A DNA stretch of 64,000 bases, from positions 1 to 64,000 of the forward strand of contig QIAU01000145.1 of NCBI GenBank assembly GCA_003225055.1. The letters run 5' to 3'. A program made the position numbers and the translations under genes. Source of the DNA: Acidobacteriota bacterium. GTDB taxonomy: Bacteria > Acidobacteriota > Terriglobia > Terriglobales > Acidobacteriaceae. Shown here piece by piece: positions 17,896 through 26,319 of this stretch; within the stretch, counting starts at the first letter, position 1, and each line of letters opens with the position of its first letter. The notes under the pieces are model-generated. The model was not told the DNA's origin. It did not search any database and saw only the letters and a list, made by a program, of their open reading frames with translations.

Positions 17896-19128
17896 CTACA
17901 TCTCGTATCGCAACGCCGCTATCGGGTCGAGCGTGGCCGCACGCCGGGCGGGATATACGCCGAAGAACACGCCGACACTGGCGGAAACGACTAATCCCGC
18001 AGCCACGGCCCACAGCTTGATCACCGAAGGCATTCCAATGATGGCGGTAATACCCTTGGCGAGCGTGACTCCCAGGAGCACTCCTAAGGCGCCGCCGACC
18101 AGGGCCATGGTCACCGACTCAATCAGGAATTGCAGCAGCACGTCGGAACGGCGCGCACCCATCGCCTTACGAATCCCCACTTCCCGCGTGCGCTCGGTGA
18201 CCGAGACCAGCATGATATTCATGATCACGATGCCCCCAACCACCAGTGAAATCGCGGCAATTCCGATCATGGCGACAAAAAAAGTACCACTCAGGCTGGA
18301 CCAGATGCCAAGCAGACTGGCATTGGTTTCGATGTCGAAGCTGTCTCCCCCGTCAGGAGGATCGTGACGACGCGCACGCAGGACAGCGCGCGCCTCATCC
18401 ATGGCCGCCTCCAGCGAGGGACCCACGCCGGCAGCCTTGCCAGAAATGCGAACGCTGTTGTCATGCGTCCCGTACTGCTTCAGGTAAGTTGTGATGGGAA
18501 TCATGGCGTAATCGTCCAGACTCTGCCCCAGAGTCTTGCCCTTCGTCTTCCCGACCCCAATTACCTGGTACGTCCAGCCATCGATGCGGATTTCCTTGCC
18601 AATCGGGTCTACGCCGGGCATCAGGTTTTCCACGATGTCACTGCCGATGACCGCCACTGCCGCCCGGCTGTCGAGGTCGGTTTCGTTGAACATGCGGCCG
18701 GACTCCAGGTCCACGTCAAAGATCGGCGCCATGGACGGTGTCAGGCCTTGCACCCAGGTGTCGCTAATAGATTGCTCGTTGTATTTCACATGGCCATTCA
18801 GATTGCGTAGTGACGCGCCAACCAACAAGCAATGCTGGCATGCCTCCAGCACTGCCCGGTAATCTTCCATGGTCAGGTTTTTGCGTTTTTCGCCTTCCAG
18901 GAAGTGGTCAACATTGGTGACCGCGGGAGAGACCTTGAAAACAATGAACACGTCGGTGCCGAGCCGAAAAACCCGCTCGGCTACGTATCCGTTGATGCCG
19001 TTAACGAAGGTGACTACCGCAATCACTGCCGCTACGCCAATCACCACGCCCAGCAGGGTAAGAGCGGAGCGCAGCTTGTTTGCCCAGAGGGACTGGAGCG
19101 CTATGCGGATGGCTTCGGTAACATTCAT
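17896..19128 (-). CDS. MacB-type ABC permease without ATPase domain (B)
   Basis: About 410 aa from ATG 19128 ([20 protein letters not shown]). It has the same N-terminal helix, periplasmic domain and three C-terminal helices as its partner. The FtsX coupling motif is [20 protein letters not shown] and the C-terminus is PIAALRYEM. The longer frame to 19179 adds 17 poorly conserved residues. Lacks any nucleotide-binding domain. The pair may form a heterodimer. Confidence 0.9.
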   Translation of the reverse strand: MNVTEAIRIALQSLWANKLRSALTLLGVVIGVAAVIAVVTFVNGINGYVAERVFRLGTDVFIVFKVSPAVTNVDHFLEGEKRKNLTMEDYRAVLEACQHCLLVGASLRNLNGHVKYNEQSISDTWVQGLTPSMAPIFDVDLESGRMFNETDLDSRAAVAVIGSDIVENLMPGVDPIGKEIRIDGWTYQVIGVGKTKGKTLGQSLDDYAMIPITTYLKQYGTHDNSVRISGKAAGVGPSLEAAMDEARAVLRARRHDPPDGGDSFDIETNASLLGIWSSLSGTFFVAMIGIAAISLVVGGIVIMNIMLVSVTERTREVGIRKAMGARRSDVLLQFLIESVTMALVGGALGVLLGVTLAKGITAIIGMPSVIKLWAVAAGLVVSASVGVFFGVYPARRAATLDPIAALRYEM

Positions 19129-19216
19129 GGGATTTCGGCCGAACCACGGGCGGCCCGCGCACTGCCCATTGCTGACCATTTCAGTCTAGCAGAGCGACCG
19201 GCTCAATTTGTTCTGG

Positions 19217-19243
19217 TCATTCCCAGCCCAGCGAGGAATCTGC
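19217..19243 (-). repeat. Short interspersed repeat, family A, copy 3
   Basis: On the minus strand it reads GCAGATTCCTCGCTGGGC and then GGGAATGA. It lies in the gap between two minus-strand genes. Confidence 0.55.
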
Positions 19244-19287
19244 TTTTCTTCCGGCGCCGTGAAGCATTGAATTGGCGGCGCCGCCCT

Positions 19288-20247
19288 TCAAGCATCTGCC
19301 GAGGATGTGCTGCTGTCACTTATCCATGCGTCAGTCTCAGGCTTCCTTGCTGGAGTGGTGGTAATCACGATCACGCTAACCAGAACCAGGAGCGTCCCCC
19401 CTATCGTGCGCGCTCCGATCGCTTCCCCGCCGACCAGATATCCCAGCGCCACTGCCACGACTGGGTTGACGTAGGCATACGTTCCCACCTTGGTCGGCGA
19501 CTCGTGGTGGATCAGCCACACGTAAGCCGTGAAGGCGACGATGGAGCCGGCAATCACCAGGTATCCCAGCGCGATCCATGCCGTTCCCGAAACCGTTTGC
19601 AGATGGAATCCGCGAAATTCTCCGAGAACGCCAGCTGCCAGGGTGAGCAACACGCCTCCGCTAAGCATCTGCGCGGCTGAACTCATTGCCTTGGAGGGTG
19701 GCAATGGCAGCTTTTTCGTCAGCGCGCTGGACACCGACCAGCTGATTGCCGCTGCTACCAGCGCAATTGCGCCCGAGGTTTCGATCGGGACCTCGCCAAA
19801 ATTCAGCGAGCGACTCACCAGAACGGCGACACCACCAATTCCTATCAGAAGCGCCAATACCAAACGAACCGTGAGCCTCTGTGTCCCCAGAAAAAGAATC
19901 TCCGAGAGAACCATGAACACCGGAGTGGTCGCCATCATCACCGCAGCGACGCCCGACGGCACACGCTGTTCCGCCCAGAAGAGGAGACCGTAATCAAACA
20001 CGAAGATCAGAACGGCCAGCAGCGACGCAGACACCCATTCGCGTCTTGACGGGGAAGCCGCGCCTTTGGCGAGCATCCAAACATACAGAATCATTCCCGC
20101 CAGCAAAAAACGCATGGCGGCGAGGAGGAATGGCGGGACTTCCCGCACGCCTACGCGGATCGCGAGAAATGTCGAACCCCAAACGAAATAGACCAGGCTG
20201 AACGCCAGCAGCGTTTGCCAGGTGGGCGGGCGGTCGGTGGGACGCAT
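19288..20247 (-). CDS. DMT-superfamily transporter (EamA family)
   Basis: 319 aa with ten hydrophobic segments forming two EamA repeats. The first repeat starts at FVWGSTFLAIRVGVREVPPF; the second contains ALVAAAISWSVSSALTKKLP. The helix pair SPTKVGTYAYVNPVVAVALG is the family's most conserved block. It resembles YedA/RhtA-type metabolite exporters. The substrate cannot be inferred. Single gene. Confidence 0.9.
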   Translation of the reverse strand: MRPTDRPPTWQTLLAFSLVYFVWGSTFLAIRVGVREVPPFLLAAMRFLLAGMILYVWMLAKGAASPSRREWVSASLLAVLIFVFDYGLLFWAEQRVPSGVAAVMMATTPVFMVLSEILFLGTQRLTVRLVLALLIGIGGVAVLVSRSLNFGEVPIETSGAIALVAAAISWSVSSALTKKLPLPPSKAMSSAAQMLSGGVLLTLAAGVLGEFRGFHLQTVSGTAWIALGYLVIAGSIVAFTAYVWLIHHESPTKVGTYAYVNPVVAVALGYLVGGEAIGARTIGGTLLVLVSVIVITTTPARKPETDAWISDSSTSSADA

Positions 20248-20600
20248 CGAAAGCTCCCTGCGGTGTGTCTACAATCGGACCGGCAGGTTGAATAGATTAC
20301 TTCCAGGTTCCCCCCGACGCAGCTCTCGCTATAAAAAATTTTTATGAGCCAATCAAGGGGCCAAGAGCGCCCCAAATTTGCGGTTTGTGCAAACCTGGGA
20401 AACAGCCTTCCGCCGCCGCGAACGTCGAGAGCGCCGAGAGATTCTTGTCATTCCCACCCGCAAAAGCGGCTACAGATGCGCACTGATCTCACGGATTCGT
20501 GATCCGTCGACTCCGTGCCAGTCCATGGCTTTTTCCGCGCAGGTTGTAATCACGAGCAGGCGTCGACAAGAGGGTCCGCGCCATACAACTGCACGTAGAA
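20248..20600. other. Intergenic region upstream of rnpB
   Basis: No supported gene. It contains an AT-rich piece at 20325-20345 and a degenerate family-B repeat around 20411-20440. Confidence 0.45.
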
Positions 20601-20606
20601 TATAAT
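20601..20606 (+). promoter_or_regulatory. -10 element of rnpB
   Basis: A perfect TATAAT, 5-8 bp before the inferred 5' end of RNase P RNA. No convincing -35 at 17 bp spacing. Confidence 0.55.
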
Positions 20607-20611
20607 AACCC

Positions 20612-21006
20612 TGTGGGCAGCTGGGCCGGACGGTCGCTCCCGGCAAGGGAGAGGAAAGTCCGAACTCCGCAGAGCAGTGTGCCGGATAACGTCCGGGAGG
20701 CCGGGTTCAAGCCCGTCCGACGGAAAGTGCCACAGAAAACATACCGCCTGGGCTGCGAAGTCCGGGTAAGGGTGAAAAGGTGCGGCAAGAGCGCACCGCC
20801 GCCGCAGTAATGCGGCGGGCAGGGCAAACCCCACATGGAGCAAGACCAAATAGGGAGGAAGTTCCGGCTTCGGCTGGACGCGTGTCGGCTCGGTGCGCCA
20901 AACCTCCGGGTAGGTCGCTAGAGCTGTGCAGCAATGCGCGGCCCAGAGGAATGGCCGTCCTGCCGGATCTTCCGGCAGACAGAATTCGGCTTATAGGTCC
21001 GGCTGC
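20612..21006 (+). ncRNA. rnpB: RNase P RNA (bacterial type A)
   Basis: The RNA subunit of RNase P, which cleaves tRNA 5' leaders. Conserved blocks appear in order: GAGGAAAGTCCGAACTCC at 20651, CACAGAAAACATACCGCC at 20731, GGTAAGGGTGAAAAGGTGCG near 20764, AAGAGCGCACCG, AGGGCAAACCCC at 20821, and the 3' block AGAATTCGGCTTATAGGTCC at 20981. The length of about 395 nt fits type A. The ends are approximate. Confidence 0.95.
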
Positions 21007-21321
21007 CACACTTCTTTTCAAGCTTCAATAATCGGTTTTCAAAGGATCGGTTTTCTTTATCGGTTTTGACTCCCGGACCTTACGGGAGCACAATTCGCCC
21101 GCATCGCCTCTCCGAAGAGCAGTTTCCAAGCGTTCGGAATGCAACACCCTGAGGCGAACGGTTAGTCACGCCGATCTAGAAGCGAACCCAATCGGAAAAC
21201 TTCGACCAAGACCGCTCTCTGCCAGGGGGGAGTGCAGCATGTACGAGCATGTATCGCATGTACATAAAGATGGAATGTGTGTACATTGGTGGTATGCAAG
21301 GGGTCGGAAGGGGACACTTTG
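21007..21321. other. Spacer between rnpB and the toxin-antitoxin pair
   Basis: Contains three direct copies of ATCGGTTTT at 21031, 21046 and 21059, and the putative vapBC operator repeats at 21237-21285. No gene seen. Confidence 0.5.
21237..21285. promoter_or_regulatory. Phased GCATGTA repeats, putative vapBC operator
   Basis: GCATGTA occurs at 21237, 21247 and 21256, i.e. about one helical turn apart. The last copy extends into the palindrome ATGTACAT (21258-21265). A further TGTACA follows at 21280. Iterated sites like this upstream of an antitoxin gene fit cooperative autoregulation by VapB or VapBC. Confidence 0.5.
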
Positions 21322-21549
21322 ATGGGAACAACAAGGAATCGGTCACACAAACACTTTCAGTTAGATTCGGCGAAAATCAAGCGCGCCCAAAAAGCCTTGC
21401 GAGCGAAAACGGAGACTGAGGCCATCGAGCGTGCGTTGGATTTGGCAATTGCCGAACACGAAAGCAATCGATTGGTTCTCGAAGCCACGGAGCGTTTCGT
21501 CAAGAGTGGCATTGACATCAAGGACGTATACGGCACGCTGGGTGGTTAG
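21322..21549 (+). CDS. vapB: VapB-type antitoxin
   Basis: 75 aa from ATG 21322, preceded by a purine-rich ribosome site (GGAAGGGGAC); the frame is open to 21277, but that start lacks one. It has the small charged layout of antitoxins. An N-terminal beta strand and helix (HKHFQLDSAKIKRAQKAL, then TETEAIERALDLAIAEHE) fit a ribbon-helix-helix DNA-binding fold. The C-terminal part would wrap the toxin. Its stop is immediately followed by the toxin ATG with no gap, so the two are coupled. Confidence 0.8.
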   Translation: MGTTRNRSHKHFQLDSAKIKRAQKALRAKTETEAIERALDLAIAEHESNRLVLEATERFVKSGIDIKDVYGTLGG

Positions 21550-21978
21550 ATGCAGCCCGCTCTGTTCGACTCTTCCATTTACATTACTGCATTGCGGCGA
21601 GGAGACGATGCGGCCTTGGTGCTGCGCCGGTGCACTATCGATGTGCCCCTGTGGCTCAGTGCAGTGGTGCTCGAAGAACTCTATGCCGGCGCAGCCGACC
21701 GTGATCGCCAGGTTGTGGAGCGGCTGCAGCGAGATTTTGACAGGGCGAAGCGAATCCTGGTGCCGAATCTCAGCGACTGGACTCAGGCCGGCAGAGTGCT
21801 TGCTCGCTTGGCGGCCAAGTATCGTTACGAACAGATCGGACAGGGACGATTGACCAATGACGCACTGATCGCGATGAGCGCGGGGCGACTGGGCATCAGA
21901 GTGATCACAGCCAACGAACGAGACTTCAGCCGGCTTGCCGAGTTTCGCGCCTTCCAGTGGCAAGTGAACGTGGTTTAA
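21550..21978 (+). CDS. vapC: VapC-type PIN-domain toxin ribonuclease
   Basis: 142 aa PIN-domain protein. Acidic active-site residues are visible: Asp in LFDSSIYI near the N-terminus, Glu in EELYAGA, Asp in TNDALIAMSA, and Asp in TANERDFSRL. It would cleave RNA (commonly tRNA or rRNA) in a Mg-dependent manner when freed from the antitoxin. It sits directly after vapB and just before an integrase stub, a typical mobile-island setting. Confidence 0.88.
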   Translation: MQPALFDSSIYITALRRGDDAALVLRRCTIDVPLWLSAVVLEELYAGAADRDRQVVERLQRDFDRAKRILVPNLSDWTQAGRVLARLAAKYRYEQIGQGRLTNDALIAMSAGRLGIRVITANERDFSRLAEFRAFQWQVNVV

Positions 21979-22195
21979 TGCAGGTCAGCCGGGTTAAACC
22001 CGAGGAATGGCATCTCCACCGCTTCCGTGACACAGTGGCGACGCGTTGGCTCCTGGTGGGGATTGACGTGCGCACCGTGCAGGTCTGGCTAGGCCACGAG
22101 TCGCTTGCGACCACGCAGAAATATTTGGAACCCTCGAAGGAAACGCAGGAGCAGCTCGACCGGATGAAACTGCCGTTTTACGAGCCAGTGGAGCG
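21979..22195 (+). pseudogene. C-terminal stub of a tyrosine recombinase (integrase)
   Basis: About 70 codons match the end of phage-type integrases: LHRFRDTVATRWLLVGIDVR, TVQVWLGHESLATTQKYLEP. The second-half catalytic set is visible (HxxR in HRFR, His in GHES, Tyr in QKYL). The N-terminal domains and the first catalytic Arg are missing. It begins directly at the vapC stop, so the break point lies there. It cannot recombine by itself. Confidence 0.8.
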
Positions 22196-22759
22196 CGACA
22201 CTGACACGCTACGTGTTCTTGGGGGCGGTAGTTGTTTCCGTCAATACATTTGTCGTATGCGGCACGATCAATCTGTATCCAATCTGTGCCGTTGATCCCG
22301 TCCCTGTTGCCGTATGTCGGCGAATGCATGAGTTTTACCGGCAGATGTATCGCGTCGAGGCGACCAACGTAATCGACGCTATAAAGCCTGCCGTTGTCGG
22401 TCCCTTTGATGCACGGCGGAAATCCAAACCTACCATGAAGCTTCTCGAGGAGGTGAGGAAAGCATAGTGTTCCTGATGCCTCCAAGAAAAATAGCTCCAC
22501 CGTCTCTACCATCAAGTCCATTGACGAGTGGTCCCCTGCGGATATTAAAGTTCTGGGCCGTCCCGGCTAACCACGCAGGAAATAGCAGGTTCGAGGTGCA
22601 AGACCTGGAGCGCACCCATGCTTCGGCTCGATACCAGAAGTATTGCCTTACACCACCACGCAAATCCGAGACCCACATCTCACGAAAAATGCCTGACCTA
22701 GCTAGCCCGGCACAATCCGCATCCCGCTTCGAACCCGGCCTCAAGGGTCCACCTAAGTG
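22196..22759. other. Region with no recognisable gene
   Basis: Short ORFs on both strands have no family features. GAGGAGGTGAGG near 22448 looks like a ribosome site, but no convincing protein follows. Probably degraded accessory DNA after the integrase stub. Confidence 0.45.
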
Positions 22760-23188
22760 TCAGGCATCCAGATCAATCCGAACGGAGAGCAGGTCAGTCC
22801 CGAAGAGGCGCACCGCAGCCGCATTCTTGGCGCTTCCAGGCACTTGATCGCCAAGCCAGCGTTGGCGCTCGTGCGGATCATCATCGGTGAGCAAATGTGC
22901 CGTGCCGATGTACCAGTGAGCGCGTATCCCGTCGCGCAACTTCAGCCGCACGCGTGGGTTCTGTGCAACATTGCGGACGTATCCGGCTTTCATGCCGTGC
23001 TCTGCCACGATCCAGAACTGCCTGCCAACACGTCCGTCGCCTACCGGCGTGCGCCGACTCTTTCCGGTCTTGCGACCGGTGGTTTCCAGGATCGCATACC
23101 CCGGCGGTGCGAGGCCGATAGCGAACAAAAGCTTAATCGGGGGGTTGAGCAAGTACTTTTGAAGCGCGTGAACGATCCGATGTTTCAT
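22760..23188 (-). CDS. Deazaflavin (F420)-dependent nitroreductase-family protein
   Basis: 142 aa of the Ddn/DUF385 type. The conserved block is ILETTGRKTGKSRRTPVGDG, followed by FWIVAEHGMKAGYVRNVAQN and PRVRLKLRDGIRAHWYIG. These enzymes bind F420 or flavin and reduce small molecules. Which cofactor this organism supplies cannot be seen here. It sits 6 bp after the small upstream gene at 23195, so the two are probably cotranscribed. Confidence 0.82.
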   Translation of the reverse strand: MKHRIVHALQKYLLNPPIKLLFAIGLAPPGYAILETTGRKTGKSRRTPVGDGRVGRQFWIVAEHGMKAGYVRNVAQNPRVRLKLRDGIRAHWYIGTAHLLTDDDPHERQRWLGDQVPGSAKNAAAVRLFGTDLLSVRIDLDA

Positions 23189-23194
23189 TTTTGG

Positions 23195-23458
23195 TTACGA
23201 AGCCGCAGGCACCATTTTCGAAACAATCCCGCCGATAACTCGCGGCTCATGCTGACCCGCCGCGCCTTCGAGCGTATACGAGCGTTCAAAGGCATTGGGG
23301 CCGAAGATCTTCATTTCCCACCGGTCGCTTTCCTGCGAGCCGACGATCACAACCCGCCAATCTCCGGACCGATCCGAAAGCACGTGCTCGATCATCACGG
23401 CCACGTCTCGCTGTAACTCCGGATCACCCGTGTTGTGCATCTCCACCGTTACGGCCAT
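23195..23458 (-). CDS. Unknown small protein, cotranscribed with nitroreductase-like gene
   Basis: 87 aa, acidic, starting MAVTVEMHNTGDPELQRDVA, with a beta-rich second half (DWRVVIVGSQESDRWEMKIF). I do not recognise the family. Protein-like composition and the close spacing to the downstream gene support it being real. Confidence 0.6.
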   Translation of the reverse strand: MAVTVEMHNTGDPELQRDVAVMIEHVLSDRSGDWRVVIVGSQESDRWEMKIFGPNAFERSYTLEGAAGQHEPRVIGGIVSKMVPAAS

Positions 23459-23650
23459 ACGTCAGTGTATGCGGGATTAGCCTTCGTGCCGCGCGAATTC
23501 ATTTTCATGTCAGCAAACTGCACCATTATTGAGCAATTGACCCTGCTCTCGAACGGGCGTACGTTGTCCGTCAACAACAGCCTAAGCATAGAGTACATTC
23601 TTCCGGCTGGGTCCCCGACCCACCCCGCATTCCAGAAAGGAGTGCCCGCC

Positions 23651-23848
23651 ATGCCAACAGATACGACCAGAAGGCCGCAGACGAACATAGCCATCCAGCC
23701 TAATCCGAACCTTGCAGATCAGATCCGCCGCCGGGCATACGAGCTCTACGAGGAACGCGGCCGGGAAGAAGGCCACGAACTAGAGGACTGGCTCCGCGCC
23801 GAAGAGGAAGTTAGGGGTAGGAGAGTTCGTGATGTGACTGCCAATTAG
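23651..23848 (+). CDS. DUF2934 small protein
   Basis: 65 aa from ATG 23651, preceded by AAAGGAG at good spacing; the frame is open further upstream without a ribosome site. The core IRRRAYELYEERGREEGHEL followed by EDWLRAEEE is the DUF2934 signature, common and often multicopy in Acidobacteriota and soil Proteobacteria. Function unknown. Confidence 0.85.
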   Translation: MPTDTTRRPQTNIAIQPNPNLADQIRRRAYELYEERGREEGHELEDWLRAEEEVRGRRVRDVTAN

Positions 23849-24146
23849 GCCTGCCGCTAAACCATGCCCCTCCTGATGTCAGGGGGGATTTTGTGCGCAC
23901 GGAAAAACTTCCCTGCGGGCTGAACATGGGCTCAACGTCCTATCCGACGAGCGCAGCGCTCGATACGTTGGTGCTATAGATTGCATCGGGGAGGCCATTC
24001 CCGACTCCGTCCGGGAATTCAACAAGGCAATTCATTCTCACGGCTTTGCGGGAAGCCAATTCCAGCGGAGACAAAGAGTGGATGCTGACGGCTGTGTTGT
24101 CTATGGGCTGGGTTCGGTTTTGACGATCAGATACTGCTAGCTAGCC
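23849..24146. other. Spacer without a recognisable gene
   Basis: No gene-like frame. A hairpin-like CCTCCTGATGTCAGGGGGG at about 23871 could terminate the DUF2934 gene. Confidence 0.4.
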
Positions 24147-24437
24147 TTGAAGAACGACGATCCGGAGATACACTACGAGGCAGTCATCGCAGCTGGCAAC
24201 TGGGATCTGGACGCGGCCTGGTCTCGCATCGTCGAACTCGTCCATGACCCGCACTCCCCAAAGCCCTTACTGCTTGCCGCCATCGGCGCCCTCGGCAGTA
24301 TCCGTCCCGCGGAGGCGCGGGAAATCCTGCTCGACTTAGCCGACTCCAACGACAAAGAAATCGCCGAGGCCGTCAAGGAGGCCCCGGCGGCGGCTGAAGT
24401 ACTTTCAGACGACGAAGAGGATGATTGGATCAATTGA
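24147..24437 (+). pseudogene. C-terminal fragment of a HEAT-repeat protein
   Basis: 96 codons from a TTG, with a TAG only three codons upstream. The text DPEIHYEAVIAAGNWDLDAA, then PLLLAAIGALGSIRPAEARE and ILLDLADSNDKEIAEAVKEA is HEAT/PBS-lyase repeat style. The acidic tail DDEEDDWIN is the usual end of such proteins. The parent family has several hundred residues, so the 5' part is lost. A short expressed remnant is possible. Confidence 0.6.
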
Positions 24438-24838
24438 GCAGCAGCACGCGTTCGCGAATAGGGAATGGCGGTGGAGTGAATACGTGCGCGTGATCGATCC
24501 GCTATCCGCTATCCGCTCTCAGGCTTGCGGATCTCGATTCTCGAGGCTTTCTGAAAGGGTAAACAGGCCACTTTCCAAAGCCAGCTATTCCAAGCCAGCT
24601 GTTCCAAGCCAGCATGATCAACTCATCGAGCTACCATAACCTCTGTGCGCCCATCACTGACACCCTTTTAAAGGGATCGGCACAAGTTTCAGCTTTTCGC
24701 ACCGAATGCGGTCTCTAAACATATGGAAGCATCCGGTAAAAAGACGCAAGTTGTAGGTAGAGGGTGAATGTGGGTAACGTGCTCTCTCACAGACTCGATG
24801 CCAGAACCTTTAGCCAATGATTACAAACTGCTCGGGCA
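24438..24838. other. Gene-free stretch with short direct repeats
   Basis: Contains a triple repeat of TTCCAAGCCAGC (24573-24613) and the duplicated GCTATCC near 24502-24512. No gene seen. Confidence 0.45.
24573..24613 (+). repeat. Three tandem copies of a 14-15 bp unit
   Basis: The units are TTCCAAAGCCAGCTA, TTCCAAGCCAGCTG and TTCCAAGCCAGC, adjoining each other. They lie in a non-coding accessory stretch. Confidence 0.65.
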
Positions 24839-24973
24839 ATGCGCGGGGGCGATGAAAATGCCTCTCGCTTGCTTTACGAATGGCACCAAGGCGCACTGTT
24901 TCGCTTTGTCCTGTTTATGAACGGAGCGTCAGCCGCGCAGCCGGGTGTCAGCACCCTTATGACGCCGCTGTGA
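24839..24973 (+). pseudogene. N-terminal fragment of an ECF sigma factor
   Basis: The frame ATG 24839 to TGA 24971-24973 reads GGDENASRLLYEWHQGALFR and FVLFMNGASAA, matching region 2.1 of ECF sigma factors (GDEAAFRxLYxRHxxxLFRFVxRM). Homology continues upstream in another frame (DYKLLGQCA) and then stops after about 45 codons. Regions 2.2 onward are missing. Confidence 0.6.
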
Positions 24974-25161
24974 CGTAAAGCCTGCCAAGGCGGCCAAAGT
25001 TGGTGACCATTGACAGTTTGCGCTCACTTCCACTTAAGTGGCTGCAACGGGGTCAGGAGAATTCGGTTTCCAGGTCCAGCTGGCACAAGAAATTCTTTTA
25101 AGCCCACCTCTCGTCGCATCAATTGCCTACCCTACAGGGAATTAGGTGATAATAGCCCGCC

Positions 25162-25431
25162 ATGCATGCCCGTTCGGAAGACAGCACGTCCGCGGTGTTG
25201 GATCGTGAGCTCGATGAAGAGAAAGGGACTGGTCCATCCGGTCCGCGCATTCGATGTCCGCGTTGCGGATGGTCACCTTGCCAAGGAGACCGCTGGTCTT
25301 GTAGCTGCGGCCATGAATGGAATACGTTCGATACGGGAGGAGTGTGCCCGGCGTGCCTCCACCAGTGGACTTCCACGCAATGTCTCTCCTGCGCCCGCTG
25401 GTCGCCGCATTCCGACTGGTATGCGCATTAA
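25162..25431 (+). CDS. Small zinc-ribbon protein (multiple CxxC)
   Basis: 89 aa. Four cysteine knuckles are visible: RCPRCGW, WSCSCGHEWNTF, GGVCPACLHQWT and TQCLSCARWSPHSDWYAH. This suggests two structural zinc sites, possibly a rubredoxin-like fold. The same C-terminal wording (WSPHSDWY) recurs in small proteins of soil bacteria, as far as I recall. It precedes two small membrane-protein genes on the same strand with a 20-bp gap. Function unknown. Confidence 0.75.
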   Translation: MHARSEDSTSAVLDRELDEEKGTGPSGPRIRCPRCGWSPCQGDRWSCSCGHEWNTFDTGGVCPACLHQWTSTQCLSCARWSPHSDWYAH

Positions 25432-25451
25432 GTTAGGAATAGGCAATACAA

Positions 25452-25850
25452 ATGCAGCCTGGGACAACTGACGATTCAATCCCGCTCTCGCCACGCACGC
25501 GATTTCGAATCGCCATGATTCTGGCCATGGCGGCCGACGCGTTTCAAATTTTTGTGTTCCCGTTGTTCGCCGAAGGAGCGTTGTCGCCCGCCGACGATGT
25601 GCTTGATATTGCCACCGCGGCAGTGTTGGTCCGCCTGCTCGGATGGCACTGGGAATTTCTGCCGACTTTCTTTGCCGAGCTGGTGCCCGGAGTCGATTTG
25701 GTGCCCTTCTGGACGCTCGCGGTCTCCAACGTTTATCGCAAATGGAAACAGATCAGGATGACCGAGGAAGAAGCTCGTGAACAGCGCCCTGCGTTGCCGG
25801 AGCCCGCAAAAGTCCTGCTAGGCCGCGAATCCAACGAAAGGCCCAAATGA
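25452..25850 (+). CDS. Small membrane protein of unknown function
   Basis: 132 aa with two to three hydrophobic segments (IAMILAMAADAFQIFVFPLF, DIATAAVLVRLLGWHWEFLP and FAELVPGVDLVPFWTLAVSN) and a charged cytoplasmic tail. Its stop overlaps the next start by 4 bp (ATGA), so the two are translationally coupled. I do not recognise a named family. Confidence 0.7.
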   Translation: MQPGTTDDSIPLSPRTRFRIAMILAMAADAFQIFVFPLFAEGALSPADDVLDIATAAVLVRLLGWHWEFLPTFFAELVPGVDLVPFWTLAVSNVYRKWKQIRMTEEEAREQRPALPEPAKVLLGRESNERPK

Positions 25851-26110
25851 GCAACGGAAATTACCCTTCGCCCGAAGTGGCTTACCAAGGCGTGCACGCT
25901 CTGATTGGTTATGGGACCGTGCTAACTGCCGGCTTCAGATTCCACGACTGGACGTATGGTTTCCTGGCTGTGCTGGTGTTTGCTCTGGTGAAGGAATTCA
26001 TCATCGATATTTTCGGCAAAGAGCACGACTCTTCCTCTCAGCCTGAAAGATTTTGTATTCTACATGATTGGCGCCGCCGTCAAGGCATCGTTGTCGCAGT
26101 GGTCAATTGA
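25847..26110 (+). CDS. Small membrane protein, possibly frameshifted at its end
   Basis: About 87 aa. Residues 1-60 include one or two membrane segments (HALIGYGTVLTAGFRF, YGFLAVLVFALVKEFIID). After EHDSS the frame becomes arginine-rich and unlikely. An alternative frame at the same place reads LKDFVFYMIGAAVKASLS, a better match to a membrane-protein end. A single-base indel near 26035 is therefore likely. Confidence 0.6.
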   Translation: MSNGNYPSPEVAYQGVHALIGYGTVLTAGFRFHDWTYGFLAVLVFALVKEFIIDIFGKEHDSSSQPERFCILHDWRRRQGIVVAVVN

Positions 26111-26319
26111 AAAGCCAGAGTCACAGGTGCCGGCATACGCGTTCGTCTTGGAATCTATCGGATGCCGCTCTGAATCAAGGCCGTGCGGCGACCAGCCGCG
26201 TGGAACTTCGTAAAGGCTCGGATCGTAATGAGTTCTAGAAGCGCGGCACTCGTTGGTAATTTGTTGAGGCAAGGCCTGGGTTCATTTCATGCCTTCAAGA
26301 AAGTAACAGGTGGGAGTAC

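Noticed and set aside
17765-18013. Upstream extension of permease A
   Set aside because: Runs through an AT-rich repeat spacer and into the end of permease B; ATG 17764 fits the family N-terminus.
18832-19680. 282-codon plus-strand frame
   Set aside because: Opposite to the MacB permease and DMT transporter genes, which show clear domains; the frame itself has none.
22700-22760. TTCGAACCCGG resembling the T-arm of a tRNA
   Set aside because: No acceptor or anticodon stem can be formed around it on either strand.
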